NCBI GenBank assembly: GCA_965221445.1
Contig: CBDCSF010000013.1
Location: 682,001-746,000, forward strand
Length of the DNA stretch: 64,000 nucleotides
Direction of reading: 5' to 3'
Origin: MPNP01 sp965221445
Lineage (GTDB): Bacteria > Pseudomonadota > Alphaproteobacteria > Rhodobacterales > Rhodobacteraceae
The notes beneath the pieces are model-generated. The model searched no databases, was not told where the DNA came from, and was given only the letters and a program-made list of their open reading frames with translations. Position numbers and translations under genes: made by a program. Positions 44,203 to 53,517 of the stretch are shown here, piece by piece. Each line of letters opens with the position of its first letter. Positions within the stretch are counted from its first letter, which is position 1.

Positions 44203-44559
44203 AGACTCAATAATTCCCTGTTCTAAAGGGGCCATCTAAACTTTTTGAATGACATTATCTTCGGCGGCATCCACACCAACAAGTCGCATGTTGATTGAGG
44301 TCCCTCAAGAGTGGTCAAGTGAAAGTGTTTTCTGATCGTCAAACCAGGATTCTCAACTGTAAGGAACTTCCGGACCAATAGTACACAATAGTTATCTCTT
44401 GGTATAGCTAATTGCGTTCTCAGATTACGTCAATCAATTCATTCTTAATTTAACCTTGATTTTGGGTATAGGGCTTATCTGTGGTTTTTTTAAATCCATA
44501 CGCTTTTATCATTATTATTTACAATTTGTAAAATGAGGTCTTCTAGGAATTGTGCGTAC
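44203..44559. other. Intergenic, nothing recognised
   Basis: About 355 bp between two convergent genes. The 3' part is AT-rich. No RNA gene, repeat or coding frame with family character was recognised; a clear hairpin-plus-T terminator was not found. Confidence 0.4.
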
Positions 44560-44943
44560 CTAAAGCTTGATGACTTCAGACTCTGGGACCCATCTGGAAT
44601 GAATTTTTTTCTGGCCGATTTGCCAAGCTTTGGCAAACCTGTGAACACCATCCAGAATCATGACCTTGTCCAAGTTTTGAAATATCTCAAGGGGATAATC
44701 TAGGTTAGCTTTAACAATCCTCTCGTACTCCTTGTGGTATTTGGTTGATTTCTCGAGAACCTGCCTAGGAGTAATTGAATAGGGTATACCCTTGTTGTCT
44801 GGCCAAATGGGAACATCAAGATGCCAGAACAGAACATTCATTCTGATTTCAACTACTGGCAAATCAAGCAACCACAGTTTAGTCACATCCCAGTCTATGG
44901 AATACCAATACTTTTCAACAATTTCAGGCTTTTTCATAATCAT
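44560..44943 (-). CDS. ParB/Srx-fold-like hypothetical protein
   Basis: A 127-residue protein. The segment VMILDGVHRFAKAWQIGQKK (about residues 93-112) resembles the DGxHR motif of ParB N-terminal/sulfiredoxin-like domains, which bind nucleotides or phosphate. There is no DNA-binding helix-turn-helix after it, so it is not a segregation protein. Similar stand-alone proteins occur in accessory regions with unknown function. It is divergent from the GH4 gene at 45022. Confidence 0.5.
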   Translation of the reverse strand: MIMKKPEIVEKYWYSIDWDVTKLWLLDLPVVEIRMNVLFWHLDVPIWPDNKGIPYSITPRQVLEKSTKYHKEYERIVKANLDYPLEIFQNLDKVMILDGVHRFAKAWQIGQKKIHSRWVPESEVIKL

Positions 44944-45021
44944 TTATAAAGGCCCTCTATCTACCAATTACCCAGAAATTAATTATTCATAAGTGAATAA
45001 ATTCATAAAAAGAGTATACCA

Positions 45022-46374
45022 ATGTCAAATTTACCCAAAATAGCGTTCATAGGTGCAGGTTCGACTGTTTTCCTGAAAAATCTCATCGGGGATGTCCTGA
45101 TGAGGGAAAAGTTGCAAAACTCACATATAGCACTGATGGATATTGACCCCTCACGGCTTGACGATGCTTTCCACCTGACCAGTAAAATTATTTCAACCTT
45201 AAATATTTCAGCAACTGTATCCAAGCACTTGGACCAAAGAGAAGCACTAGATGGTGCAGATTTCGTCATTGTAGCTTTTCAGATTGGTGGTTATGAACCC
45301 TGTACGGTCAATGATTTTGCTATACCCAAGAAATATGGCCTGCGACAAACCATAGGTGATACGCTGGGCATCGGCGGCATTATGCGAGGTATTAGAACCG
45401 TTCCTCATCTTCTGGGCATCTGCAGGGATATGACCGAACTATGTCCACAGGCAATCATGTTACAATACGTCAATCCCATGGTTATAAATTGTTGGGCCTT
45501 ATCAGCCCTCTATCCAAAAATAAGTGTTGTAGGATTATGCCATTCAGTTCAGGGTACAGCCAAAGACCTGGCTGATGACTTGGACATACCTATGGATTCA
45601 ATCCGTTTCAAATGTGCTGGTATAAATCATATGGCTTTCTATCTGAGTTTTGAGGAAGCACTGCAAGATGGGACCTATAGGGATCTTTATCCTTCTTTGA
45701 TGTCAGGTTATGAAAAGGGAGAGATTCCCAAGCCCAATTCATGGAATCCTCGCTGCCCGAATATCGTTCGATATGAAATGATGAAGCGTCTGGGTTATTT
45801 CGTAACAGAAAGCTCAGAACATTTTGCGGAATATGTTCCCTGGTTTATCAAGGAAGATAGAACCGACCTAATTGAAAAATTTCAAATTCCACTCGATGAG
45901 TATCTGGTCAGGTGTGAAGAGCAAATTGACAAGTGGAAAACCCAGTCAGAATCCTATCGTAACAACAATCCGATAGAACTTGACCCCAGCCATGAATACG
46001 CCTCTGATATAATCAATTCGGTGTGGAACGGTGATTCTTCGGTTATTTATGGCAATGTTCCGAATAACAATCTAATTACCAATTTGCCAGAACACTGTGT
46101 CGTAGAAGTTCCCTGCTTGATTGATCGGAATGGCATACAGCCTGTCCAGATAGGAGAATTACCTGTTCAACTCGCTTCACTGGTCAGGACTAATCTCAAT
46201 GTTCAGGAATTAACCGTCAAGGCCATAGTGGATGAAAACAGAGAACACATATATCATGCAGCTATGATGGACCCCCACACAGCAGCAGAACTTGACCTAC
46301 AACAAATATGGGATATGGTGGATGAGCTAATTAAAGTTCATGGGGACTGGATGCCAGACTGGGTTAGGAACTAG
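45022..46374 (+). CDS. GH4 glycosidase (alpha-glucosidase/galactosidase/glucuronidase type)
   Basis: A 450-residue GH4 enzyme, which uses NAD+ and a divalent metal in a redox-elimination mechanism. The Rossmann motif IAFIGAGSTVFLKNLIGD is at the N-terminus, and the metal ligands are Cys173 (VVGLCHSVQGT) and His203 (CAGINHMAFYL), the same spacing as in characterised alpha-glucosidase AglA. NPMVINCWAL and TIGDTLGIGGIMRG are also typical. Sugar specificity cannot be set; the Cys-type active site excludes the phospho-sugar branch with certainty only after alignment. It leads the four-gene sugar/halogenase operon. Confidence 0.9.
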   Translation: MSNLPKIAFIGAGSTVFLKNLIGDVLMREKLQNSHIALMDIDPSRLDDAFHLTSKIISTLNISATVSKHLDQREALDGADFVIVAFQIGGYEPCTVNDFAIPKKYGLRQTIGDTLGIGGIMRGIRTVPHLLGICRDMTELCPQAIMLQYVNPMVINCWALSALYPKISVVGLCHSVQGTAKDLADDLDIPMDSIRFKCAGINHMAFYLSFEEALQDGTYRDLYPSLMSGYEKGEIPKPNSWNPRCPNIVRYEMMKRLGYFVTESSEHFAEYVPWFIKEDRTDLIEKFQIPLDEYLVRCEEQIDKWKTQSESYRNNNPIELDPSHEYASDIINSVWNGDSSVIYGNVPNNNLITNLPEHCVVEVPCLIDRNGIQPVQIGELPVQLASLVRTNLNVQELTVKAIVDENREHIYHAAMMDPHTAAELDLQQIWDMVDELIKVHGDWMPDWVRN

Positions 46375-46403
46375 AAGCTCTATTCAGGGAGGTTTTATCG
46401 CAA

Positions 46404-47942
46404 ATGTCCAAACCGAAGATCATCATAGTAGGTGGTGGGACTGCCGGCTGGATGGCTGCTTTATACCTTGAGAAAACCTTCATCAATTTGGGTAAGACTG
46501 CTGACATTACGGTTATCGAATCAAGCAAGATTCCAAATATTGGGGTGGGCGAAGGTACAACGGCAGTTTTTTGGAGCCTTTTGAATTTTCTGGGGATTGA
46601 TGAATTTGAATTTGTCAAAGAAACAAAAGCTACCTATAAATTTGGTATCAGACATAAAAACTGGCAAACCAAAGGGGTATATTACGATGGTCCGATAGAT
46701 TTGCCACACTTAGTGCCAGAGCTTGAAAATTTGGGCAGAGAACAGTTCTGGTTTTATCAGGAATGCTTGGCAACCAAAAAACCAATTACAGATATTCACC
46801 TATTTTCATATCTAATGGAGAAAGCAAGGGCACCGTATACAACCAAGGATGATTCAATAACTCCCCTTTCAAATTATATTCACGCCTATCACTTTGACCA
46901 AGCCAAGGTCGGAGCTTACTTTCGCAAGAAAAGGATTCAGGTAAAACATTTGGATGGTATTGTAAAAGGTGCTGAGCTAAACAGTCATACTGGTGCAATA
47001 GACAAAGTCATTTTGGATGATGGATCTCGAATCTATGGTGATTTATTTGTGGATTGTTCCGGGTTTCGACGTATACTAATTTCCAATACCCTAGGAGGGG
47101 AGTGGGTAGATAAATCAGAATCTCTACCTGTAAACAGGGCCCTACCCTTCTGGATGGAATTTGAGGAGGATGAGGATGTTCTCCCCTTTACTCTGGCAGA
47201 AGCACTGGATTGTGGTTGGATGTGGACCATTCCAACCCAGGAAAGAAAAGGCTGTGGTTATGTTTATTCGGATAAGTTCATTGATCCTGAAGATGCCATG
47301 TTGGAAGTTGAAAACTATCTTGGCAAATCAATAGAACCAAGAAATGATATTAGATTTACATCAGGTTTCCTGAAAGATTCTTGTATCAAAAACTGCCTTT
47401 CCCTTGGCCTAAGCCAATGCTTTTTTGAACCCTTGGAAGCAACTTCAATCCATTCAACCATCTTGCAACTCATTCAATTTGTTGAAAAGAGCCTTTTCGA
47501 GGTCTTGGAGGGTAATTTTGAAAATAACAACAATTACAATCATTCGGTTTATGGGCAAAATGAAGACATCCTTAATTTTATCAATCTTCATTACTCAGGT
47601 GGAAGGCAAGATACCCCTTTTTGGAAGTATGTGCAGAGCGAGTGTCTGACTCCCCATGTCAGTAAACTGCTTCAGAGTATCCGCAAAAGAACACCAAAAG
47701 CCAAGGATTTTTCTAATGAACAAGATCACATGCCCAGTATTGATGGTGCACTATACTTCCCCATACTTGATGGTTTAGGGAAATTAAACCCTTCTGTTGC
47801 CAGACGTGAGCTGTCTTTACGTCCTAAACAAAGAAAAATAATCAGGCAAATCCTCAGGAAATATACCAAGCGCTTTCAGGAAGTTTCCGAAGTTGCAACT
47901 GGTCATAGGTCTTTTCTGGAAAATTTGAATCAAATTTCTTAA
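46404..47942 (+). CDS. Flavin-dependent halogenase, tryptophan 7-halogenase family
   Basis: A 512-residue flavin enzyme. FAD motif IIIVGGGTAGWMAAL (GxGxxG, residues 7-20), the catalytic lysine aligns exactly at Lys79 (KATYKFGIRHKNW, like PrnA Lys79) and the WxWxIP motif is GWMWTIPTQERK (272-277). The catalytic Glu is Glu345 in FFEPLEATSI; the adjacent Ser of PrnA is replaced by Ala. It should use FADH2 from a separate reductase to form HOCl or HOBr and halogenate an aromatic or other electron-rich substrate. It sits 29 bp after the GH4 gene. Halogenase-like genes of this group also occur in sugar-utilisation clusters, where their substrate is unknown. Confidence 0.88.
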   Translation: MSKPKIIIVGGGTAGWMAALYLEKTFINLGKTADITVIESSKIPNIGVGEGTTAVFWSLLNFLGIDEFEFVKETKATYKFGIRHKNWQTKGVYYDGPIDLPHLVPELENLGREQFWFYQECLATKKPITDIHLFSYLMEKARAPYTTKDDSITPLSNYIHAYHFDQAKVGAYFRKKRIQVKHLDGIVKGAELNSHTGAIDKVILDDGSRIYGDLFVDCSGFRRILISNTLGGEWVDKSESLPVNRALPFWMEFEEDEDVLPFTLAEALDCGWMWTIPTQERKGCGYVYSDKFIDPEDAMLEVENYLGKSIEPRNDIRFTSGFLKDSCIKNCLSLGLSQCFFEPLEATSIHSTILQLIQFVEKSLFEVLEGNFENNNNYNHSVYGQNEDILNFINLHYSGGRQDTPFWKYVQSECLTPHVSKLLQSIRKRTPKAKDFSNEQDHMPSIDGALYFPILDGLGKLNPSVARRELSLRPKQRKIIRQILRKYTKRFQEVSEVATGHRSFLENLNQIS

Positions 47943-47987
47943 CAATTATCAGAAGATAAACATGAATTTTTTGATTTAAACGGCATT

Positions 47988-50234
47988 ATGAGAAACCTCA
48001 TTCCATTTAACGATAGCTGGCAATTTTTTGCTAAATTCAACCCCGAATTAATCCATACATCCAGTCAGGGCAAGACAATTCGGTTACCCCACAATGCTGT
48101 AGAATTACCCTATAATTATTTTGATGAAACTTCATGGCACCAGCGTTATTGCTATCAAAAAGTCTTTACCCATGATGGTGAAAACAACCAGCAAGTCAAT
48201 TCTATTGTATTTGATGGAGCAATGGCCAACTCCCAAGTTTACCTTAATGGGATCCATTTAACATCACATCCAGATGGTTATACCCCTTTTGAAATTCCCT
48301 TGAATTCAGCCTTGGAGGTTGGAGATAATCTTCTGACTGTCGTATTGGATGGAAGTGAAAATCCCGAGATACCGCCCTTCGGTGGTTTGATTGATTATTT
48401 AACCTATGCTGGAATTTATCGTGATGTTTGGTTTAAATCCGTACCAAGGGTTTCTATAGGGGAAATCAAGGCTGATACCCTGAAGGTTCTTGATCAGCAA
48501 AAAGCTTTAAGAATTTGGTGCAATTTGCACGGGAACCTGGAATCTGTATCTTCGGTCAAGATAACTCATAAACTCAGAAATAATGAGGGGCAATTGATTG
48601 CCGAGACTAGTTCGGAAGTCGCCGGTACTGAAACAACATTGCTGATGGATGGTTTGGAGGGTATTGAATTATGGGATATTGACAATCCCAATCTTTATGA
48701 ACTGACCACCCACCTTGAAGCAGAAACCATTGAAGATATGGTTAAAACGGCCATTGGGTTTCGTACAGCAGAATTTACTTCAAAAGGATTTTTTCTAAAT
48801 GGAAAACATTTGAAGGTTCTAGGTCTTAACCGCCACCAATCATATCCCTATGAAGGGTATGCCATGGGGCGAAGGGCACAGGAAAAAGATGTAGAAATAC
48901 TGAAGTATGATTTGGGATGTAATTTGGTAAGAACTTCTCATTATCCCCAATCACCATGGTTTATAGATCATTGTGACAGAATTGGCTTGTTGGTGTTTGA
49001 GGAAATTCCGGGTTGGCAACATATCGGTGGTAACACTTGGAAAAAAAGAGCAATCGACAATGTAGAAAGTATGATCAGAAGGGACTGGAATCACCCCTCC
49101 ATTATTCTATGGGGTGTTCGTATCAATGAGTCTCATGATGATCATGATTTCTATGTTGAAACCAACTCTCTGGCAAGAAAACTGGATCCTACCCGCCAGA
49201 CCGGTGGTGTGAGGTATATAACTGATAGTGAATTTCTTGAAGATGTTTATACCATGAATGACTTTATTCAGGGTAATGAAGAGCTACCGGGGGTAAACCA
49301 TCCAAGGATACCCCTAAGAAAGCAGCGGGAGGTTACAGGTCTAAGCAAATCTGTTCCCTACATGGTTACAGAATTCAACGGACATACCTTCCCGACCAAA
49401 AGAACAGATCATGAACAACGCCAGGCTGAGCATGTGATCCGGTATCTGAATATCCTTGATAAGACTTACGGTGACGAGGAAATTTCAGGGTGTATAGGAT
49501 GGTGTTATGCCGACTACAATACCCATAAGGATTTTGGTGCTGGGGACCGTATTTGCCATCATGGAGTGATGGATATGTTCAGAAATCCCAAATTTGCATC
49601 ATATGTTTACTCAAGTCAAAAATCACCCCTTACTCAACCCGTTCTGAAACCAGTAACCTATTGGGCTAGGGGGGAAAGAAATATTGGTGGAGTTCTGCCA
49701 TTGATTATCCTGACCAATTGCGACTATGTCGAATTGAGTTATGGAACAAATCTTTCCGCTATTGAATATCCCAGAAAGGAGCTCTACCCCAATCTCCCAC
49801 ATGCACCTGTAATCTTTGATCATAAATCCTTTGGGAAAGAGGAAATGGGACATTGGAAAAAGGATTGGGAGGATGTTACGTTCAAGGGCTTTGTTGGGAA
49901 TAATGAAGTCATCTCCCTTTCCATGGTCGGTAATCCGGTTGCAGAAAAAATGGAAATTCTTCCTGACTGGAGATGGTTAAGGTCGGACGAAAATGACGAA
50001 ACCCGCCTGGTTGTCAAGGCTTTGGATCAGGTTGGAAACGTATTACCCTATTTTGATGATCCCTTGACAATTTATGTATCGGATAATGGGCAATTAATTG
50101 GTCCAAGCATGATAAATTTTCGGGGAGGTATTGCTTCATTTTGGGTTAGGTCAACAAAATCGAGGGGTCAAATCAAAGTAAAAATTGAAACACCAAGATT
50201 CCCGGAGACATCCTGCCTCTTACATGTCGTTTAA
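47988..50234 (+). CDS. Glycoside hydrolase family 2 protein
   Basis: A 748-residue GH2 enzyme: N-terminal sugar-binding jelly-roll (ANSQVYLNGIHLTSHPDGYT), immunoglobulin-like domain, then the TIM barrel with LNRHQSYPYEGYAMGRR, acid/base Glu in LWGVRINESHDD and nucleophile Glu in VPYMVTEFNGHTFP. C-terminal beta domains follow. Such enzymes are beta-galactosidases, beta-mannosidases or beta-glucuronidases; the segment is not enough to choose. No signal peptide is visible, so it acts in the cytoplasm on an imported oligosaccharide. Co-directional with its neighbours (45-bp and 30-bp gaps). Confidence 0.9.
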   Translation: MRNLIPFNDSWQFFAKFNPELIHTSSQGKTIRLPHNAVELPYNYFDETSWHQRYCYQKVFTHDGENNQQVNSIVFDGAMANSQVYLNGIHLTSHPDGYTPFEIPLNSALEVGDNLLTVVLDGSENPEIPPFGGLIDYLTYAGIYRDVWFKSVPRVSIGEIKADTLKVLDQQKALRIWCNLHGNLESVSSVKITHKLRNNEGQLIAETSSEVAGTETTLLMDGLEGIELWDIDNPNLYELTTHLEAETIEDMVKTAIGFRTAEFTSKGFFLNGKHLKVLGLNRHQSYPYEGYAMGRRAQEKDVEILKYDLGCNLVRTSHYPQSPWFIDHCDRIGLLVFEEIPGWQHIGGNTWKKRAIDNVESMIRRDWNHPSIILWGVRINESHDDHDFYVETNSLARKLDPTRQTGGVRYITDSEFLEDVYTMNDFIQGNEELPGVNHPRIPLRKQREVTGLSKSVPYMVTEFNGHTFPTKRTDHEQRQAEHVIRYLNILDKTYGDEEISGCIGWCYADYNTHKDFGAGDRICHHGVMDMFRNPKFASYVYSSQKSPLTQPVLKPVTYWARGERNIGGVLPLIILTNCDYVELSYGTNLSAIEYPRKELYPNLPHAPVIFDHKSFGKEEMGHWKKDWEDVTFKGFVGNNEVISLSMVGNPVAEKMEILPDWRWLRSDENDETRLVVKALDQVGNVLPYFDDPLTIYVSDNGQLIGPSMINFRGGIASFWVRSTKSRGQIKVKIETPRFPETSCLLHVV

Positions 50235-50264
50235 TAAGTTTAAGAATCTGGATAGGAGAATAGA

Positions 50265-51104
50265 GTGGATATTGAGGCTATGCCATGTTCTGAAATGGAG
50301 CGGTATCTTTTTGATCTCAATGGGTATTTCATCATTAAGGGTGCATTAACCCCCGGGGAGGTCAAAGCTTGTAATAATATCCTGGATGATTTACAGGATC
50401 TGCAAGTAAATGAATGGAGAGGGAATGTACATGGACATTCATTCACTGGTAATCATGAGGGATTGAACCTTCAGCAGATTTACGAGGCTGGAGAACCCTT
50501 CGAACGGTTAATTAACCATCCCTCATGGATAAAGAAAGTTATCCACTTTATCGGAACTGACACCGCAAATTTTGATGGGTATCATGGACCGTGTTTTATT
50601 GATGAAAATTTTGCTTCAATCAGGGGGCCAGGTGAGGCTATAGGTCTTCATTCAGGAGGTCAGGACAGGGTTACCCGATGTCAGTTCGTCTACCATGAGG
50701 GAAAGTTCCATTGTGGCCAGGTAAATGTCTTGGTTGCCTATACAAAAATTGGCCATGGTGATGGTGCTACAATGGTTATCCCTGGGAGTCACAAATCAAA
50801 CATAAAACACCCTCAATTCTCTGAAGCGGCCATGGCTGAACATGCAACATCAGTGGATGGTGTAGTGGGTGCTGTTGAGGTATTTATGGAACCGGGTGAT
50901 GCACTCGTTTTTGTGGATGCCATCATGCACGGGTCAGCGAAAAGGGTAAACTCTGGACAACGGCGGATTTCTGTATACCGCTACGGACCATCCTGGGGGT
51001 TTTTCAGGCATAATTATCGTCCTAGTGATAAACTCCTTGCACGACTAACCCCATTCCAAAAGAATATCGTGATGCCTCATCAACCACCTATTAGTGGGAA
51101 CTAA
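50265..51104 (+). CDS. Phytanoyl-CoA dioxygenase-family protein, HxG variant
   Basis: A 279-residue PhyH-type cupin. It has the family block FDGYHGPCFIDENFASIRGP, GQVNVLVAYTKIGHGDGATM and VIPGSHKSNIKHP, and a distal iron His222 plus the 2OG Arg (MHGSAKRVNSGQRR). At the first site the sequence is LHSGGQD (His129-Ser-Gly131), where HxD is usual, so one carboxylate ligand appears replaced by glycine. GTG 50265 is the start, with AGGAGA upstream. The LHGG-type subgroup is frequent in planctomycete and marine genomes. It closes the sugar operon; its substrate may be a sugar or sugar-derived acid (inference). Confidence 0.85.
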   Translation: MDIEAMPCSEMERYLFDLNGYFIIKGALTPGEVKACNNILDDLQDLQVNEWRGNVHGHSFTGNHEGLNLQQIYEAGEPFERLINHPSWIKKVIHFIGTDTANFDGYHGPCFIDENFASIRGPGEAIGLHSGGQDRVTRCQFVYHEGKFHCGQVNVLVAYTKIGHGDGATMVIPGSHKSNIKHPQFSEAAMAEHATSVDGVVGAVEVFMEPGDALVFVDAIMHGSAKRVNSGQRRISVYRYGPSWGFFRHNYRPSDKLLARLTPFQKNIVMPHQPPISGN

Positions 51105-51359
51105 TTCTATACATGAGATACCCTAATAAATCATGCGTTAACACTATGTAAGAAAGGGATTTGCATTGGGATCCTATTTTTTCATGAATAACCCCAGTCT
51201 TTCGAAGGGTAATGTAGGGCCCAAACATAAGCAACCTCTTGACTTACTACATTCTTTTTACGAGATGCTACCCACTAGAAAAAACTACTTTATACGGTGT
51301 TAGTTAGTGCTGAAAAAAATTACTGAATATCTACAAGAAATGAGGATAACTCACGTAAA
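51105..51359. other. Intergenic, nothing recognised
   Basis: About 255 AT-rich bases after the PhyH gene. No RNA gene, terminator or coding frame with family character was recognised. Confidence 0.4.
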
Positions 51360-51660
51360 TTTTCTTACGCATGACAACTCCGTTTTAAGGGAATTTAACC
51401 ACAACAATACATCATAGGTTTAAGGGGGTTGTAGTAAATACCGTTAAATCATCAAGGTCAACCAATTGATGGGAATTCAAGAAGTTGCATAAAAAATAGG
51501 CTAGTCATCTGATTAACTCCCGAATCGGTTAAATAAACAGCAATGGCATGATTGACCTCACTGTGGAGCTGTTTCTCACATCAACTTACCCAAATATGAC
51601 TTTGGAATCTTAACTCTCAATCTGAACAGTCTAATGTAATTGTTCGAACCAAGAGCACCT
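51360..51660 (-). pseudogene. Decayed partial copy of the ankyrin gene 3' end
   Basis: The stretch 51360-51660 aligns with 60050-60345, covering the 3' end and downstream flank of the ankyrin gene at 60184. Shared blocks include AACAGCAATGGCATGAT and CAACAATAC/CAACAATATC. Read in the ankyrin frame on the minus strand it gives ELRFQSHIWVS, a stop, CEKQLHSEVNHAIAVYL and further damage, against ELRLQSLIWASRHGKQLHNE in the intact copy. Several in-frame stops show it is not expressed. It is a duplicated and degraded relic. Confidence 0.65.
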
Positions 51661-51738
51661 ATAAGATTACTTCTTCACCTTAACGTCAAAGACCTATTAA
51701 CCAGGAACCTGATGTACGGTTCCCGGTTTGTTGATGAG

Positions 51739-52305
51739 TTAACCTCCGTAATAGGCGTCCTCGTCTCCATTGAAGATAAAGTCCGTCGCATCCAGATCAT
51801 TCATCTGATAGTTGTACAAATAGATCTTATTTTCCTCGTCAAGCTTTATCACAGTCATTGTCCGGCCCCACCAGTTCGTGTATTACGAAATGTCAAGATC
51901 AGAGAAATCCGTTATGTCGGTATAGCCCGAAAGATCAATCCTGTCCGTGTTGCCCGCCGTGTCATTGAACTTCCAGATCGTGTCAACACCACTGCCAGGG
52001 CCAAAAACAAACGTGTCATTGCCACTCCCGCCAAAAAGCCAGTCATTGCCCGCACCACCAATGATCGTGTTCGTCCCGTGAGTGCCAGAGATGATATCTA
52101 TACCGTCACCGCCGTCCAAAAAGTCGTTACCCCAACCGCCGACCATCCAGTCATTGCCTGCACCGCCATACATCACGTCATTACCTGATTGGCCATCCAT
52201 TGGGCTATGCCGATTTCGGCATAGAGTTGATGACCGCATGTTGAGCTGGAGTTCAGAATGGGCTTGTAGCAAATGCAATCCGGAGTACAGTTCATAACTC
52301 TTCAA
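51739..52305 (-). pseudogene. C-terminal relic of an RTX calcium-binding protein
   Basis: In one frame the minus strand encodes several GGxGxDxx repeats (NDVMYGGAGNDWMVGGWGND, TIIGGAGNDWLFGGSGNDTF), which bind calcium in secreted RTX toxins, proteases and adhesins. After DFSDLDIS there is an in-frame TAA, then the same frame continues YTNWWGRTMTVIKLDEENKI to a final stop at 51739. The N-terminal part of the protein is absent and upstream sequence (MKSYELYSGLHLLQ) is unrelated. It would normally be exported by a type I system, none of which is in the window. Confidence 0.7.
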
Positions 52306-52365
52306 TCCATATGAAAAAATTTGGAATGTGTCTAAGGACTATTTCAATAAGGGTGGTAAGCTTGT

Positions 52366-53133
52366 TCACCTTTCCTTTCCTTCTTGTTCTGGAAAAGCAG
52401 GGCTTAATTCATTGAAAACCCTGATGACACTTTTTCCATCCCCTGTCAATTCTTTGCCACAAGCTTGTTTAACTGCCTCGTAATTTTCGAAAGGTAATTG
52501 GTAGAACCATTCGGGTAAGGATAGTACATCCAATGAAATTGCAAGACCCTTCATTTCTGGTTCATTATTGATTAGATGTATGCTTTCCCTTGCTTGTTTT
52601 AAGCTATCAGGGACTTTTCTATGTAGTCCATGATGATCGGTATAATATTTTTCTGGGGCGACAACCTGCAGTACTATATTTGTGGCTGACATCAGTTTAT
52701 CGTCAACAAAATTAAGTTTGTCATTATGCCTTCGACAATAAAGATAAATTGCTCCATAACGGAGAATCTGTCGCACTGCCGCTATGGGATTCTTGCTGTT
52801 CCATTTTAATTCTATAAAACACCATCTCTGTTTCTCTGGCTCCCATCGGACGAGATCTATACACATGCCTTTGTAGTTTTCCGGTCCACATATCCCAGAG
52901 GCAACTGGACATTGATTGTACCAATCATTCATATGACCATTTTGGGCCAGCAAAGCAACCGATCTCTCAAGTAATATTTCTGTGGAGCAATTATTCTCGC
53001 ACATTCCCAGTGTTCGACGGAGTTTCCACAATTTTTTCGATTTCGACCATGGAATTGGACAATTTTCCTGTATTTGATCAAGAATGGCACCTATATCATC
53101 TTTCCCACAAATGCCATCTAGTGGTCTTACCAT
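52366..53133 (-). CDS. Hypothetical protein with a possible PD-(D/E)XK nuclease motif
   Basis: A 255-residue protein. Middle segment CIDLVRWEPEKQRWCFIELK followed by W (residues about 91-111) shows D...ExK spacing as in PD-(D/E)XK nuclease folds, inside a beta-strand context. The N-terminal region has several cysteines (ICGKDDIG, GMCENNCSTE, QCPVASGICG) that may bind a metal. No membrane helix. I do not recognise a named family. It lies among decayed accessory fragments but has no stop codons, so it may be a live defence or mobile-element gene. Confidence 0.5.
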   Translation of the reverse strand: MVRPLDGICGKDDIGAILDQIQENCPIPWSKSKKLWKLRRTLGMCENNCSTEILLERSVALLAQNGHMNDWYNQCPVASGICGPENYKGMCIDLVRWEPEKQRWCFIELKWNSKNPIAAVRQILRYGAIYLYCRRHNDKLNFVDDKLMSATNIVLQVVAPEKYYTDHHGLHRKVPDSLKQARESIHLINNEPEMKGLAISLDVLSLPEWFYQLPFENYEAVKQACGKELTGDGKSVIRVFNELSPAFPEQEGKER

Positions 53134-53273
53134 CGTTTTATCCTTAATTTAGGGAATTCTTATGGACCATAATTGCAAGTTTTTTTATTGTAATCACTTT
53201 TTTATTAAAACATACTCATCTCCTCATTTCAAACATTTGAATTTCTGGATTAACCCTGCTATATTAATCCGAT

Positions 53274-53474
53274 ATGAATGCAGAGCCTGACAATCGCGAG
53301 CTTGATAAAAGAATTGAGCTTCTAAGGAAGGATTATGAGATCATGAAAACCGATATAAATGGAACCCTGAAGGAAATACAGGCCGATGCCGCCAAGCGGG
53401 AAATAAGACTAATTCTGACCATGGTCGGGCTGGTCGTTGGCGGTATCGCAATCCTGGGGTTCATCCTGAACTGA
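53274..53474 (+). CDS. Small coiled-coil protein with C-terminal membrane anchor
   Basis: A 66-residue protein: a charged helix that may form a coiled coil (RIELLRKDYEIMKTDINGTL) then one hydrophobic segment (LILTMVGLVVGGIAILGFIL). No catalytic motif. The layout resembles the 49-residue protein at 6306 and phage or plasmid membrane-anchor proteins. Divergent from the possible nuclease gene. Function unknown. Confidence 0.5.
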   Translation: MNAEPDNRELDKRIELLRKDYEIMKTDINGTLKEIQADAAKREIRLILTMVGLVVGGIAILGFILN

Positions 53475-53517
53475 TCAGGTTTGGTCAGAAAACCGTTAAA
53501 TAGCCGATTTACCTCTC

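Noticed and set aside
51640..52188. Plus-strand 182-codon frame
   Set aside because: It is the antisense of the RTX repeats; their regular composition keeps the other strand open.
51739..52240. CRISPR-like regular repeats
   Set aside because: The periodicity is that of RTX glycine-aspartate codons, not identical repeats separated by unique spacers; no CRISPR array was seen in the window.
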